Of a DNA stretch of 64,000 nt, positions 33,688 to 43,290 are shown piece after piece. Each line of letters opens with the position of its first letter. Position 1 is the stretch's first letter. The notes below the pieces were generated by a model, which was not told where the DNA came from, made no database searches, and worked only from the letters and a program-made list of their open reading frames with translations. Source of the DNA: Pseudomonadota bacterium (GTDB taxonomy: Bacteria; Bdellovibrionota; Bacteriovoracia; Bacteriovoracales; Bacteriovoracaceae). Location of the stretch: contig JAIYBW010000006.1 of the NCBI GenBank assembly GCA_027488375.1, positions 1 through 64,000 of the forward strand, read 5' to 3'. The translations under genes and the position numbers were made by a program.

Positions 33688-36600
33688 TCAGTGGCTTGAA
33701 TCATAAGATAGGCACCACCAACAACACCAGAAGTTGAAGTTGAGTTATGAATACCAAAGTACCTATTCATATTCGTCAGAGTCAGATTTCCAGATCTTGA
33801 GATCCCGTAAGTTGTCGCAGGAGTGATTGTACTTCCAGTCACAGTAATAGGGGTCGTAGGAGCAGCCGTTCCAGAGTCACTATTAGCGTGATCCTGTAAA
33901 GCAATGGTTGTAGTTCCCGATCTAATAGCAGTCGTTTGAAGAGCAACTGTTGGATTAGACCAAGCCCCTGCTTCCCAAAGGAATCTAAAATCTGCAATTG
34001 GAGTAGTTGTCGTTGTCGCCTTACGTTGCGAGATCCTGAATGGAATCTCAGCTTTTCGTAAAAATTTTAGTTTTAACCAAAGTCCTGCTTTATATAAATA
34101 AACAATCCCTGTGCCTGTTGATTTAAGTCTTAATTCCAGAGTGTCTCCATCATTAAAGTTTGTAGCGTTGCTAGCGAAACTGACCTGTGACATTGTTGGT
34201 GTTGTTACTACCGTGGTTGTTTCCGCCCCCGTGATGAGTTGGTTGTTTAATTTATCATGAAGCCCAGCATAACCCATGAGTGTGGAACTAGAGGTTGACA
34301 TGACTGTTTCAAGAGTCCAAGAACTTCCTGGGGCAATAGCATCGTATTTTGAATCTGTTCTTAGCCAATGTGTATAATTATTTGTCGTTGTCGCTGTGGT
34401 CGTCGTTGTTTGACCATATGATGTTGCATTTCTAGATGTTGCTGCACCATTCGTAGTATCCTGTCGGGCATCACTAGTGAGATCTCCAGCAACAAGCGGG
34501 AAGTAAAGTTTTGTTTCAATGGCAGCAACTTGTTCAACAATCATTCTGGCTGAGTGCACTTTGACAGTGGAGTTATTCGTCGTCCTGCAAACTTTCACGC
34601 GGTAATTATTATTACCAGTAGTTGGTGTCCACGTAACACGGAACCGACGATATAAGATTGTTGTGCTCGAGCTGACTGTGATAATACTATCTAAAACTTC
34701 AGTCCCTGCGTTATTTACAAGAGAAATATTACAATTCACCCCAGAGGTGTTATCAACGACGATTTCAAAGTAATAAGTATTACTTTGGGCCAGATAATCT
34801 GCTGTGTTTAGGCTCGTTCTCGTTCGAGAAAAAATTAAGCCGGTTGTCGGGGTGGTTGCAGATGCAAGACCTCTATCCGTCATTTCAATCGGTACTTGGA
34901 TATTGATACCATTAGGATTGAAGTCTACGCTATTTCCTGGCACGCTCACTGGTGTGGCGAGTGTAAATGTTTTTGTTTCTGCTTTTGTGGAAGTTGCCCC
35001 GCAGGTTGAAACTCCGGATGAGTCTGTCGTCGTACAGGCCAGAAGTGTATTCGTTGAAGCCGTTCCCGAAAGATTAAAGGTTGGAATTATACCTTCAATC
35101 GTATTCGAAAAAGCATCTTTCAACACAATTTGAACCGGACAAATATCTGTATTGTTGGATTTACAATTTGGTCCTCCCACAATTGTTGAAGTGGCCACTG
35201 AAGCTGGACCTGGCTGAAAGACAACTGTTCCATCTGTTTTTATAATAGGAGCCGTTATCTCGAGGGTTTTAGTTTCAGCTTTAGTTGATTTCAAAGTACA
35301 TGTCGAAACACCACTTGAGTTCGTTGGAGAACAGGCCGTGGTTGTATTATTTGACCCATAGGCATTAAATGTTGGTGTTTGATTAATCACTGGATTATTG
35401 CCAGAGTCCTTCAGTGTAATTGTAATGGTTGAGGTGGCTGTTCCATCAGCAACCACTGGCCCTGTACCAGTGATGGTCGAGTTTTCTGGAACAGCTGAAC
35501 CAGATTGGAAGACAACAGTTCCACCAGACATAGAAATAGGTGCTGTAATTGAAAGCGTTTTCGTCTCAGAAGTCGTTGAGGCAAGGGTACACTGTGATAA
35601 ACCAGCAGTCGTTGTTTGTGAACATGTACCGTATGTATTGTTTGAACCAGAGGCTTCAAATGTTGGGACGATACCTGATATGGTGTTCATGAAAGCATCT
35701 TTCAGAGTGATCGTAATCGATGAGGTTGAAGTTCCATCTGGGTTGGTTGGACCCGTACCAGTAATTGAAGAATTGGCGACTGATGCTGGCCCAGCAATAA
35801 AGAGAATGGCTCCGCCAGATTTAGAAACAGGAGTTAAGATTTGTGGAATTTTACTTTCTGCTTTGGTTGATTTGAGTGAGCAAGATGAAACCCCACTGGC
35901 ATCAGTGGCAGTACAGCTACCATAGACGTTCGTTGTTCCTGTATTGGTGGCACTGAAAGTTGGAGTAGATCCCGAAACTACGTTTCCATAAAAATCTTTG
36001 ATCGTGATAGTGACTGAAGACTGGGCCACACCATCAGCGATAACGTTCGTTGTTCCTGAAATACTCGATTGGGCAGCTGCTGGAGCACCGGCTACAAAGA
36101 GAACTGATGATCCAGATTTAAGCACTGGGTTTGTGATTCTTAAAACTTTTGATTCAGCTTTAGTCGATGTCATGTAACAAGTTGAAACACCACCAGCGTC
36201 ACTCATCGAGCAATCAATGTAAGCGTTTGTCGTTTCTGTATCTGTGGCATCAAAAGTTGGTGTTTGACCTGCCACAGGATTATTACCGGAATCTTTGAGA
36301 GTGATCGTTACCGTAGAGGTCGCTGTTCCATCGGCGATTACAAGTGTAGTTCCTGAAATAGATGAATTGGCAGCGACTGGTAAAAGAGATGAGAAGGTGA
36401 CTGTATTAACACCAGTGACTGCAACAGGAGAAGTTAATTGAAGAGTTTTCACTTCGGCCGTTGTTGAGGCGAGACTACAAGTTGAAAGTCCTGTTGCATC
36501 CGTCGCCACACAGGCCCCATAAACGTTGGTATTACCCGTATTGGTCGCATTAAATATAGGAACAATCCCTGAGACAGGGTTTCCGAAAGCATCGTTAAGA

Positions 36601-39600
36601 GTAATTGAAATAAATGAAACCGAAACACCATCAGCACTGACTGGAGTGGTTCCTGAAATATCTGATTGGGCCGCATCTGGAGAGCCTGCAATGAAGGTGA
36701 CGGTGCTTCCGGCTTTTGTAATTGGGGTCGCAATTGAAAGTGTTTTTACTTCGGCTACTGTTGATTTGAGCGTACAAGATGAAACCCCCGAGGCATCCGA
36801 AATTCCACAGGCCCCATAGGTATTTGTTGAACTTGTATTAGTCGCTGTAAAAGTTGGAGTTGATCCGGCCACAGGGTTATCAAAGGCATCTTTAAGAGTG
36901 ATGGTCACAGCAGAAGTGGCCACCCCGTTGGCCACAATATTTGATGTCCCACTAATGGTTGAATAAGTGGCAAAAGCAGATCCAGCAGTGAAAGTGACAC
37001 TTCCACCCGTTTTAGAAACAGGAGTCACTATCGCGAGAGTTTTAATCTCAGCTTTGGTTGATTTTAAGGTACATGTTGAAACACCCGAAGTATCTGAAGG
37101 GCTACAGGCTCCATAAGTATTTTTTGTTCCCGTGTCGGTGGCGCTGAAAGTGGGTGTTTGTCCGGCCACTGGATTATTTCCAGAGTCTTTAAGAGTGATT
37201 GTAATGGTAGATGTCGCCGATCCATTCGCAATGACTGGTCCAGTACCTGTAATCGAAGAGTTTGCAGCAACTGGGAAACCAGCAGTAAAGACGGCATTTC
37301 CACCTGTTTTGGAAACAGGAGTGGCAATTGAAAGAGCTTTTGTTTCTGCCGTCAATGAGGCGAGAGTACAAGTTGAAACACCTGTTGCATTTGAGGCCGT
37401 ACAAGTTCCATAGATATTGTCATTACCCGTATTGGTTGCCGTGAAAGTTGGTGTCTGACCACTCACAGGGTTACTGAAAGCATCATTAAGAGTGATGGTG
37501 ATGGTTGATGTGGTCGTACCATCTGCAGCGGTTGGGCCTGTTCCTGTAATCGTTGATGTGGCAGCTACGGCAGTCCCAGCATTAAAGGTCACTGTTCCAT
37601 CAGCTTTAGTGACGGGAGAAGTAATAGTGAGTGTTTTAATCTCTGCTTTGGTTGACTTCAAGGTACATGTCGAAACACCAGATGTATTGGTCACACCGCA
37701 AGCCCCATAGGTATTTCCATTACCAGTATTGGTGGCGCTAAAAGTTGGAGTCTGGCCTGCAATAGGGTTACTAAAAGCATCCTTAATCGTGATGGTGATG
37801 GTTGAAGTATCAGTGTTGTTCGCCACAACAGGAGTTGTCCCTGTAATTGTTGAATGGGCAGAAGCAGGAACCCCTGGATTAAAAGTCACTGTACTACCAA
37901 GTCTACTTACTGGTGAAGTAATGGAGAGTGTTTTGACTTCGGCCACAGTTGAAGTCAGACTACATGTTGATTCACCGTTGGAGTCAGTGACCGAACACTC
38001 ACCATAATTATTTGTTGTTCCTGTGTTGGTTGCTGCAAAAGTTGGTGTGAGACCTTGAACAGGATTGTTGGCCGCATCTTTAAGAGTAATGGTGACAGTG
38101 GAAGCATCAGTCCCATCAGCAGTGACTGGGCCTGTTCCAGTTATTGATGAATTGGCCACAGATACAGCTCCAACATCAAAGACAACTGTTCCATCTGTCT
38201 TATTAATTGGACTTGTAATCGAGAGAGTTTTTGTTTCGGCCATGGTAGAGGCCAGGGTACAATTTGAAACCCCTGATGTGTCCGTAGGAGAACAAGCTCC
38301 ATAGATGTTGCTACTTCCAGAGTTGGTGGCACTGAAAGTTGGAGTCACAGACATGAGTGGGTTATTGAAAGCGTCGTTGAGTGTAATAATAATTGTGGAT
38401 GTCGTTGTTCCATCTGCTGTCACTGGACCCGAACCTATAATGGTTGAGTTTGTTGGATCAGCAGCACCAGCTTTGAAAGTGACTGTCGTTCCAGTTTTCG
38501 CAACCGGAGTTAGAATTTCAAGAGTTTTAACTTCAGCTTTAGTTGATTTGAGTGAGCAGCTAGATAAGCCTGTCGCTAAGCTAGCACTACAACCTCCATA
38601 GATGTTAGTCGAGTCAGTATCAGTGGCACTGAAGGTTGGAGTGGCCCCACTGACAGGGTTATTAAAAGCATCTCGTAAAATAATAGAGACATTTGAAGCA
38701 GCAACTCCGTTCGCCGTGATATTTGATGTTCCGCTAATGCTTGAATTCGCGGCTACGATCGCACCGGCCGTGAAGACAACTGTTCCATCAGTTTTTGTAA
38801 AAGGAGCTGTGATCGAGAGAGTTTTGGTTTCAGCTTTGGTTGATTTCAGAGTACAGGTTGAAATACCAGAGGTATTTGTTGGAGAACATGCACTATAGGT
38901 ATTAGCTGTTCCAGTATTGGTAGCACTAAAAGTCGGAGTTTCACCTGAGACAGGATTGTTGTTCGCATCTTTTAAAGTGATAGTCACTGTTGATGATGCC
39001 GAACCATCGGCCACGACAGGACCTGAACCCGTAATGGTAGAAGTTGCAGCAACAGCTCCTCCCGGAGTGAAAGTCACTGTACCATCTGCTTTAATAAAAG
39101 GAGTGGCGATTGAAAGAGTTTTCACTTCAGCAGTCAGTGAGGCAAGGGTACAAGTTGAAACACCGGAAGTATTAGAGGCAGAGCAGGTTCCATAGGTATT
39201 AGTGTTACCAGTATTAGTGGCACTAAATGTTGGAGTCACGCCTGAGACTAAATTATTATTTGTATCTTTGAGAGTAATGGTCACAGTTGAAGTTGCCGAA
39301 CCGTCGGCCACAACTGGAGTTGTCCCCGTAATCGTTGAGTTGGCCGCAACTGGAGCATCAGCTGTGAAGGTTGTGGTGCCACCCGCTTTCACCACTGGTG
39401 TTTCGATTTGTAGGGTCTTTATTTCAGCTTTGAGTGAAGCGAGTGTACAAGTTGATTCACCAGTAGCACTAGAGGCTGAACAAGTTCCGTAAACGTTTGT
39501 CGTAGCTGTATCAGTGGCGCTAAATGTAGGAGTTTGTCCGGACACAGGATTGTTGTTGGTATCTTTCAAAGTAATCGTCACAGTCGAAGTGGCCGTACCA

Positions 39601-42600
39601 TCAGCAATCACTGGGGTTGTTCCAGAAATGGATGAAGCTGAAGCTACAGGAGTGCCGGCAGTAAAGGTCACAGATCCACCGGCCTTAACAACTGGTGTTT
39701 CGATTTGAAGAGTTTTAATTTCTGCCTTGAGTGAACTTAAAGTACAAGTCGAAATACCACTTGTGTTTGTCGCTGAACAAGTACCATAAGTATTTGTCGT
39801 GCCAGTATCGTCCGCACTAAAGGTCGGTGTTTGTCCAGAGACTGGATTGTTGTTGGCATCTTTAAGATTGATGGTAATGGTTGAAGTCGCAGATCCATCG
39901 GCCACCACAAGAGTTGTTCCCGTAATGGTTGAGTTAGCGGCTACTGCAGAAGCGGAGGTGAAAACGACAGTTCCCCCAGTTTTGGCAACCGGAGTGAGAA
40001 GAGAAAGAGTTTTTGTTTCAGCGGAAGTTGAACTAAGTGTACAGGTCGAAACACCGGTTGCATTTGTTGAAGAACAAGTTCCATAAACGTTTGTTGTTCC
40101 TGTATCAGTAGCACTAAATGTTGGTGTTTGACCTGAGACCGGATTATTATTCGCGTCTTTAATCGTAATCGTTACAGTTGAGGTGGCAGAACCATCAGCG
40201 ATCACAGGTGATGTTCCAGTAATAGTTGAATTTGTGACATCAGGAGTTCCGGCCGTGAAGATGACACTTCCACCGGCTTTAACAACTGGTGTTTCAATTT
40301 GAAGAATTTTACTTTCAGCTTTTAGTGAAGCGAGAGTACAAGTCGAAATCCCAGAAGCATTCGATGCTGAACAGGTTCCATAAACGTTAGTTGTTCCCGC
40401 GTCAGTCGCACTAAAAGTAGGAGTTTGTCCTGAGACAGGGTTATTATTGCTATCTTTTAAGGTAATCGTAACAGTTGAGGTCGCTGTCCCATTGGCTATG
40501 GCCGGAGTCGTTCCTGTTATTGTTGAATTCGCTGCCACTGCCGAAGCTGAATTAAAGACAACTGTTCCATCGCTCTTCGCCACAGGTGTTACGATAGAAA
40601 GTGTTTTTGTTTCAGCTGCAGTTGAGCTTAATGTACAAGATGAAACACCACTTGCATTTGAAGCTGAGCAAGTTCCATAGACGTTCGTTGTCCCTGTATC
40701 AGTAGCGCTAAATGTAGGTGTTTGAGCAGCAACTGGATTATTATTGGCATCCTTAAGAGTAATGGTCACGGTTGAAGTGGCCGATCCATCGGCGATGACT
40801 GGTGATGTCCCAGTAATAGTTGAGTTTGTGGCATCTGGTGAGCCTGCCGAGAATGTGACGGTCGTTCCTATTTTTACAATTGGAGTAAGAAGATTAAGAG
40901 TCTTAACTTCAGCAGTTGTTGAAGTCAGAGTACAAGTTGAAACCCCTGAGGCATTAGTTGCAGAACAAGTTCCATAAGTATTACTTGTTCCTGTGTCAGT
41001 GGCACTAAATGTTGGAGTCTGCCCAGTCACAGGATTATTGCTTGAGTCTTTAAGCGTGATTGTAATAGTGGATGTGGCCGTTCCATTAGCGAGAACTGGC
41101 CCTGTTCCCGTGATGGAAGAATTCGCCGGATCAGCACTGGCCGAAGTGAAAATTACGTTTCCACCAGTTTTAATAATCGGTGTTGCGATAGCAAGAGTTT
41201 TAGTTTCTGCTGTTAATGAAGCTAAGGTACACGTCGCAACACCTGAAGCATTTGTAGGTGTACAAGTTCCGTAGTCATTATCATTTCCTGTATTTGTTGC
41301 ACCAAAAGTAGGATTCACTCCGACGACAGCATTATTCGTTGAGTCTTTTAAAGTAATTGTTATCGTTGATGAGGCCGTACCATTGGCCACAACTGGACTT
41401 GTTCCAGTAATGCTTGAGTTGGCCGGATCAGCCACTTGATTAGTAAATACAACAGTTCCATCAGCTTTAGAAACGGGAGTCACAATAGAGAGTGTTTTTG
41501 TTTCTGCTGTTAAAGAGGCAAGAGTACATGTTGAAATACCCAGAGAAGAAGTGGCGGAACAAGTCCCGTAGATATTGTCATTCCCATTGTCTGTTGCACT
41601 AAAAGTAGGAGTGGCACCAGGCACTGGAACATCAGAAGAATCTTTTAAAATAATAGTGATGCTTGATGTAGCGATACCATTGGCCACAACTGGACTTGAT
41701 CCATTAATAGATGAGTTGGCCGCACTTGGGACTGGAGCTGTGAAAACAACAGTACCATCATCTTTGGCCACTGGAGATACAATGGAAAGTGTTTTCGTTT
41801 CGGCCGTTAATGATTTGAGAGTACAAGTTGAAACACCTGATGCATTGGTCGCAGAACAAGCAGAATAAACGTTTGTTGTACCTGTATTAGTTGCAGCGAA
41901 AGTCGGAACAATTCCTGAAACACCAGTATTGTTTATATCTTTAAGAGTGATTGTGATGGTTGAAGTGGCAACTCCGTTGGCCACTACGGGTCCTGTTCCC
42001 GTGATACTTGAATTATCGGCAACGACAGAAACCGGATTGAAAACAACAGTCCCATCTGATTTTGAAAATGGAGTGACAAGTGAGAGAGTTTTTGTTTCTG
42101 CCGTTCCAGACTTGAGTGTACAGGTTGAAACACCTGTCACTCCGCTAATAGAACATGGGCCATAAACATTATTCGATCCCGAATTAGTGGCGGTGAAAGT
42201 TGGAAGAACGGCAGGTGATGGGTTGTTATATAAATCTTTAAGTGTCACAGTGATCGTTGAAGTCGAAATTCCATCGGCAATCACTGGACCAGAACCAGTG
42301 ATAGCCGAATTAGCAGCAACGGGTGTACCACCCATAAAGATTGCTGTGCCTCCAGTTTTTGAAACGGGAGTGAGTAAGTTGAGCGTTTTAACTTCAGCTT
42401 TAGTTGATTTCAAGCTACAGGTTGAGAGTCCTGCCGCGGATGTAGCCGAGCAAGTTCCATAAATATTTGTTGATCCAGTATCTGTCGCGCTAAAAGTTGG
42501 TGTTACACCTGCAATTGGATTATTGAAAGTATCTTTGATTGAGATTGAAACAGTTGCACTAGAAGTTCCATTGGCGACAGTTGGTCCACTGGCCGTGATG

Positions 42601-42995
42601 GATGAAGCTGTCGCATTCGATGACCCTGCTATGAATGTGACAAGAGCTGGAAGAGAACTACCGGGATATTTAACCGCGACTGTTTTCATTTCAGCTTTGG
42701 TAGATTTAATTGAACAAGTTGAATCTCCGTTAGCATCAGTACTTGAGCAAGCACTCACAACATTATTCGAACCAGTTATGGCAAGAGTGGGCACGACTCC
42801 TGCACTGGCCACACCATTTTGTTTTACGTTGACGGAAACAGTTGAGCTCGCCACACCATCAGCAAGAATATTTGAAGTTGCAGTGAGAGTTGTTACATAA
42901 GAATTTGAAGATGCGATAATACTCGACCCATCGTCAGTTTTCACCTGACACGCAGAAAGTATGATTAAGATCAGTAGGGAAACAAAATTCTTCAT
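33684..42995 (-). CDS. Giant Ig-like (Big_1-type) repeat lipoprotein
   Basis: The 3103-residue protein begins with a lipoprotein signal peptide ending LSAC (Cys16), followed by Gln, so outer-membrane sorting is expected. Residues ~28-2695 are 27 tandem domains of 94-100 residues, most exactly 99. The domains resemble bacterial Ig-like group 1 (invasin/intimin type): ADG..TSTITITLKD..NNPVSG..PTFSA, then a hairpin, then AETKTLSI. Every domain holds one C-x10-C pair in the same place. Residues ~2696-3103 are a non-repeated, Thr/Ser-rich, beta-rich tip with two related jelly-roll-like parts (ending MIVEQ and LMIQATE). No sortase, LPXTG or autotransporter barrel is present. A stalk-and-tip adhesin is the likely role. 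Confidence 0.85.
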   Translation of the reverse strand: MKNFVSLLILIILSACQVKTDDGSSIIASSNSYVTTLTATSNILADGVASSTVSVNVKQNGVASAGVVPTLAITGSNNVVSACSSTDANGDSTCSIKSTKAEMKTVAVKYPGSSLPALVTFIAGSSNATASSITASGPTVANGTSSATVSISIKDTFNNPIAGVTPTFSATDTGSTNIYGTCSATSAAGLSTCSLKSTKAEVKTLNLLTPVSKTGGTAIFMGGTPVAANSAITGSGPVIADGISTSTITVTLKDLYNNPSPAVLPTFTATNSGSNNVYGPCSISGVTGVSTCTLKSGTAETKTLSLVTPFSKSDGTVVFNPVSVVADNSSITGTGPVVANGVATSTITITLKDINNTGVSGIVPTFAATNTGTTNVYSACSATNASGVSTCTLKSLTAETKTLSIVSPVAKDDGTVVFTAPVPSAANSSINGSSPVVANGIATSSITIILKDSSDVPVPGATPTFSATDNGNDNIYGTCSATSSLGISTCTLASLTAETKTLSIVTPVSKADGTVVFTNQVADPANSSITGTSPVVANGTASSTITITLKDSTNNAVVGVNPTFGATNTGNDNDYGTCTPTNASGVATCTLASLTAETKTLAIATPIIKTGGNVIFTSASADPANSSITGTGPVLANGTATSTITITLKDSSNNPVTGQTPTFSATDTGTSNTYGTCSATNASGVSTCTLTSTTAEVKTLNLLTPIVKIGTTVTFSAGSPDATNSTITGTSPVIADGSATSTVTITLKDANNNPVAAQTPTFSATDTGTTNVYGTCSASNASGVSSCTLSSTAAETKTLSIVTPVAKSDGTVVFNSASAVAANSTITGTTPAIANGTATSTVTITLKDSNNNPVSGQTPTFSATDAGTTNVYGTCSASNASGISTCTLASLKAESKILQIETPVVKAGGSVIFTAGTPDVTNSTITGTSPVIADGSATSTVTITIKDANNNPVSGQTPTFSATDTGTTNVYGTCSSTNATGVSTCTLSSTSAETKTLSLLTPVAKTGGTVVFTSASAVAANSTITGTTLVVADGSATSTITINLKDANNNPVSGQTPTFSADDTGTTNTYGTCSATNTSGISTCTLSSLKAEIKTLQIETPVVKAGGSVTFTAGTPVASASSISGTTPVIADGTATSTVTITLKDTNNNPVSGQTPTFSATDTATTNVYGTCSASSATGESTCTLASLKAEIKTLQIETPVVKAGGTTTFTADAPVAANSTITGTTPVVADGSATSTVTITLKDTNNNLVSGVTPTFSATNTGNTNTYGTCSASNTSGVSTCTLASLTAEVKTLSIATPFIKADGTVTFTPGGAVAATSTITGSGPVVADGSASSTVTITLKDANNNPVSGETPTFSATNTGTANTYSACSPTNTSGISTCTLKSTKAETKTLSITAPFTKTDGTVVFTAGAIVAANSSISGTSNITANGVAASNVSIILRDAFNNPVSGATPTFSATDTDSTNIYGGCSASLATGLSSCSLKSTKAEVKTLEILTPVAKTGTTVTFKAGAADPTNSTIIGSGPVTADGTTTSTIIITLNDAFNNPLMSVTPTFSATNSGSSNIYGACSPTDTSGVSNCTLASTMAETKTLSITSPINKTDGTVVFDVGAVSVANSSITGTGPVTADGTDASTVTITLKDAANNPVQGLTPTFAATNTGTTNNYGECSVTDSNGESTCSLTSTVAEVKTLSITSPVSRLGSTVTFNPGVPASAHSTITGTTPVVANNTDTSTITITIKDAFSNPIAGQTPTFSATNTGNGNTYGACGVTNTSGVSTCTLKSTKAEIKTLTITSPVTKADGTVTFNAGTAVAATSTITGTGPTAADGTTTSTITITLNDAFSNPVSGQTPTFTATNTGNDNIYGTCTASNATGVSTCTLASLTAETKALSIATPVSKTGGNAVFTAGFPVAANSSITGTGPVIANGSATSTITITLKDSGNNPVAGQTPTFSATDTGTKNTYGACSPSDTSGVSTCTLKSTKAEIKTLAIVTPVSKTGGSVTFTAGSAFATYSTISGTSNIVANGVATSAVTITLKDAFDNPVAGSTPTFTATNTSSTNTYGACGISDASGVSSCTLKSTVAEVKTLSIATPITKAGSTVTFIAGSPDAAQSDISGTTPVSADGVSVSFISITLNDAFGNPVSGIVPIFNATNTGNTNVYGACVATDATGLSTCSLASTTAEVKTLQLTSPVAVTGVNTVTFSSLLPVAANSSISGTTLVIADGTATSTVTITLKDSGNNPVAGQTPTFDATDTETTNAYIDCSMSDAGGVSTCYMTSTKAESKVLRITNPVLKSGSSVLFVAGAPAAAQSSISGTTNVIADGVAQSSVTITIKDFYGNVVSGSTPTFSATNTGTTNVYGSCTATDASGVSSCSLKSTKAESKIPQILTPVSKSGGAILFIAGPASVANSSITGTGPTNPDGTSTSSITITLKDAFMNTISGIVPTFEASGSNNTYGTCSQTTTAGLSQCTLASTTSETKTLSITAPISMSGGTVVFQSGSAVPENSTITGTGPVVADGTATSTITITLKDSGNNPVINQTPTFNAYGSNNTTTACSPTNSSGVSTCTLKSTKAETKTLEITAPIIKTDGTVVFQPGPASVATSTIVGGPNCKSNNTDICPVQIVLKDAFSNTIEGIIPTFNLSGTASTNTLLACTTTDSSGVSTCGATSTKAETKTFTLATPVSVPGNSVDFNPNGINIQVPIEMTDRGLASATTPTTGLIFSRTRTSLNTADYLAQSNTYYFEIVVDNTSGVNCNISLVNNAGTEVLDSIITVSSSTTILYRRFRVTWTPTTGNNNYRVKVCRTTNNSTVKVHSARMIVEQVAAIETKLYFPLVAGDLTSDARQDTTNGAATSRNATSYGQTTTTTATTTNNYTHWLRTDSKYDAIAPGSSWTLETVMSTSSSTLMGYAGLHDKLNNQLITGAETTTVVTTPTMSQVSFASNATNFNDGDTLELRLKSTGTGIVYLYKAGLWLKLKFLRKAEIPFRISQRKATTTTTPIADFRFLWEAGAWSNPTVALQTTAIRSGTTTIALQDHANSDSGTAAPTTPITVTGSTITPATTYGISRSGNLTLTNMNRYFGIHNSTSTSGVVGGAYLMIQATE
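34911..42914 (-). repeat. 27 tandem ~297-bp repeats encoding Ig-like domains
   Basis: Unit boundaries counted on the protein give starts near 42605 (unit 2), 40826 (unit 8), 40529 (9), 40232 (10) and 39935 (11). Units 7-14 are the most alike; units 1 and 25-27 are the most diverged. Units 8-9 and 10-11 share paired tail sequences (SASAVAA, then KAGGS and FTAGTP), a sign of a ~594-bp two-unit duplication. Codons are in frame throughout, so copy number could change without breaking the gene. Confidence 0.9.
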
Positions 42996-43290
42996 GTTTT
43001 TATGGCCAATATTTTTAGCCCAATTCCTTTCACCATTTTACAGGTTCAAAAAACTATTGAACTCCCTGAAATCTTTGCCCTTTTATCTTAACACTCATCG
43101 GTATTTGGAGCTTCGAAACTGAGCAAAATGATGGGACTATTTTGAGAGTGAAATCTGGTTGATAAATGAACAAAAAAACAAGGCTTTATAGCGAGTAACA
43201 AGAGGAGTGAATTTTATTGGTTGATAGGTTTTATTTAGGGCCATTTTGGAGGGTAAAAAATTGCCAAAAAAAAGTGGCAGTTTTATTTAA
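42996..43290. other. 295-base intergenic region upstream of the giant gene
   Basis: This AT-rich stretch separates the two giant lipoprotein genes. It holds a hairpin terminator for the upstream gene (43262-43279) and should hold the giant gene's promoter. I see no strong -35/-10 pair and no clear Shine-Dalgarno before 42995. Two copies of GGTTGATA (near 43158 and 43219, plus strand) are the only repeat noticed. No small coding frame is convincing. Confidence 0.5.
43254..43279 (-). terminator. Intrinsic terminator of the SWM-repeat gene
   Basis: Read on the minus strand, TGCCA (43279-43275) pairs with TGGCA (43266-43262) across an 8-base T-rich loop, followed by ATTTTTT. It lies 12 bases after the stop of the upstream repeat gene. 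Confidence 0.7.

Noticed and set aside
34804-42900. More than twenty plus-strand open frames of about 60-175 codons opposite the giant repeat gene
   Set aside because: They recur with the ~297-bp period because the antisense frame of each repeat happens to lack stops. They have no ribosome-binding sites and no independent sequence sense.
34911-42914. Possible CRISPR or satellite array
   Set aside because: The units are ~297 bp, contiguous, in frame and protein-coding, with no spacers.
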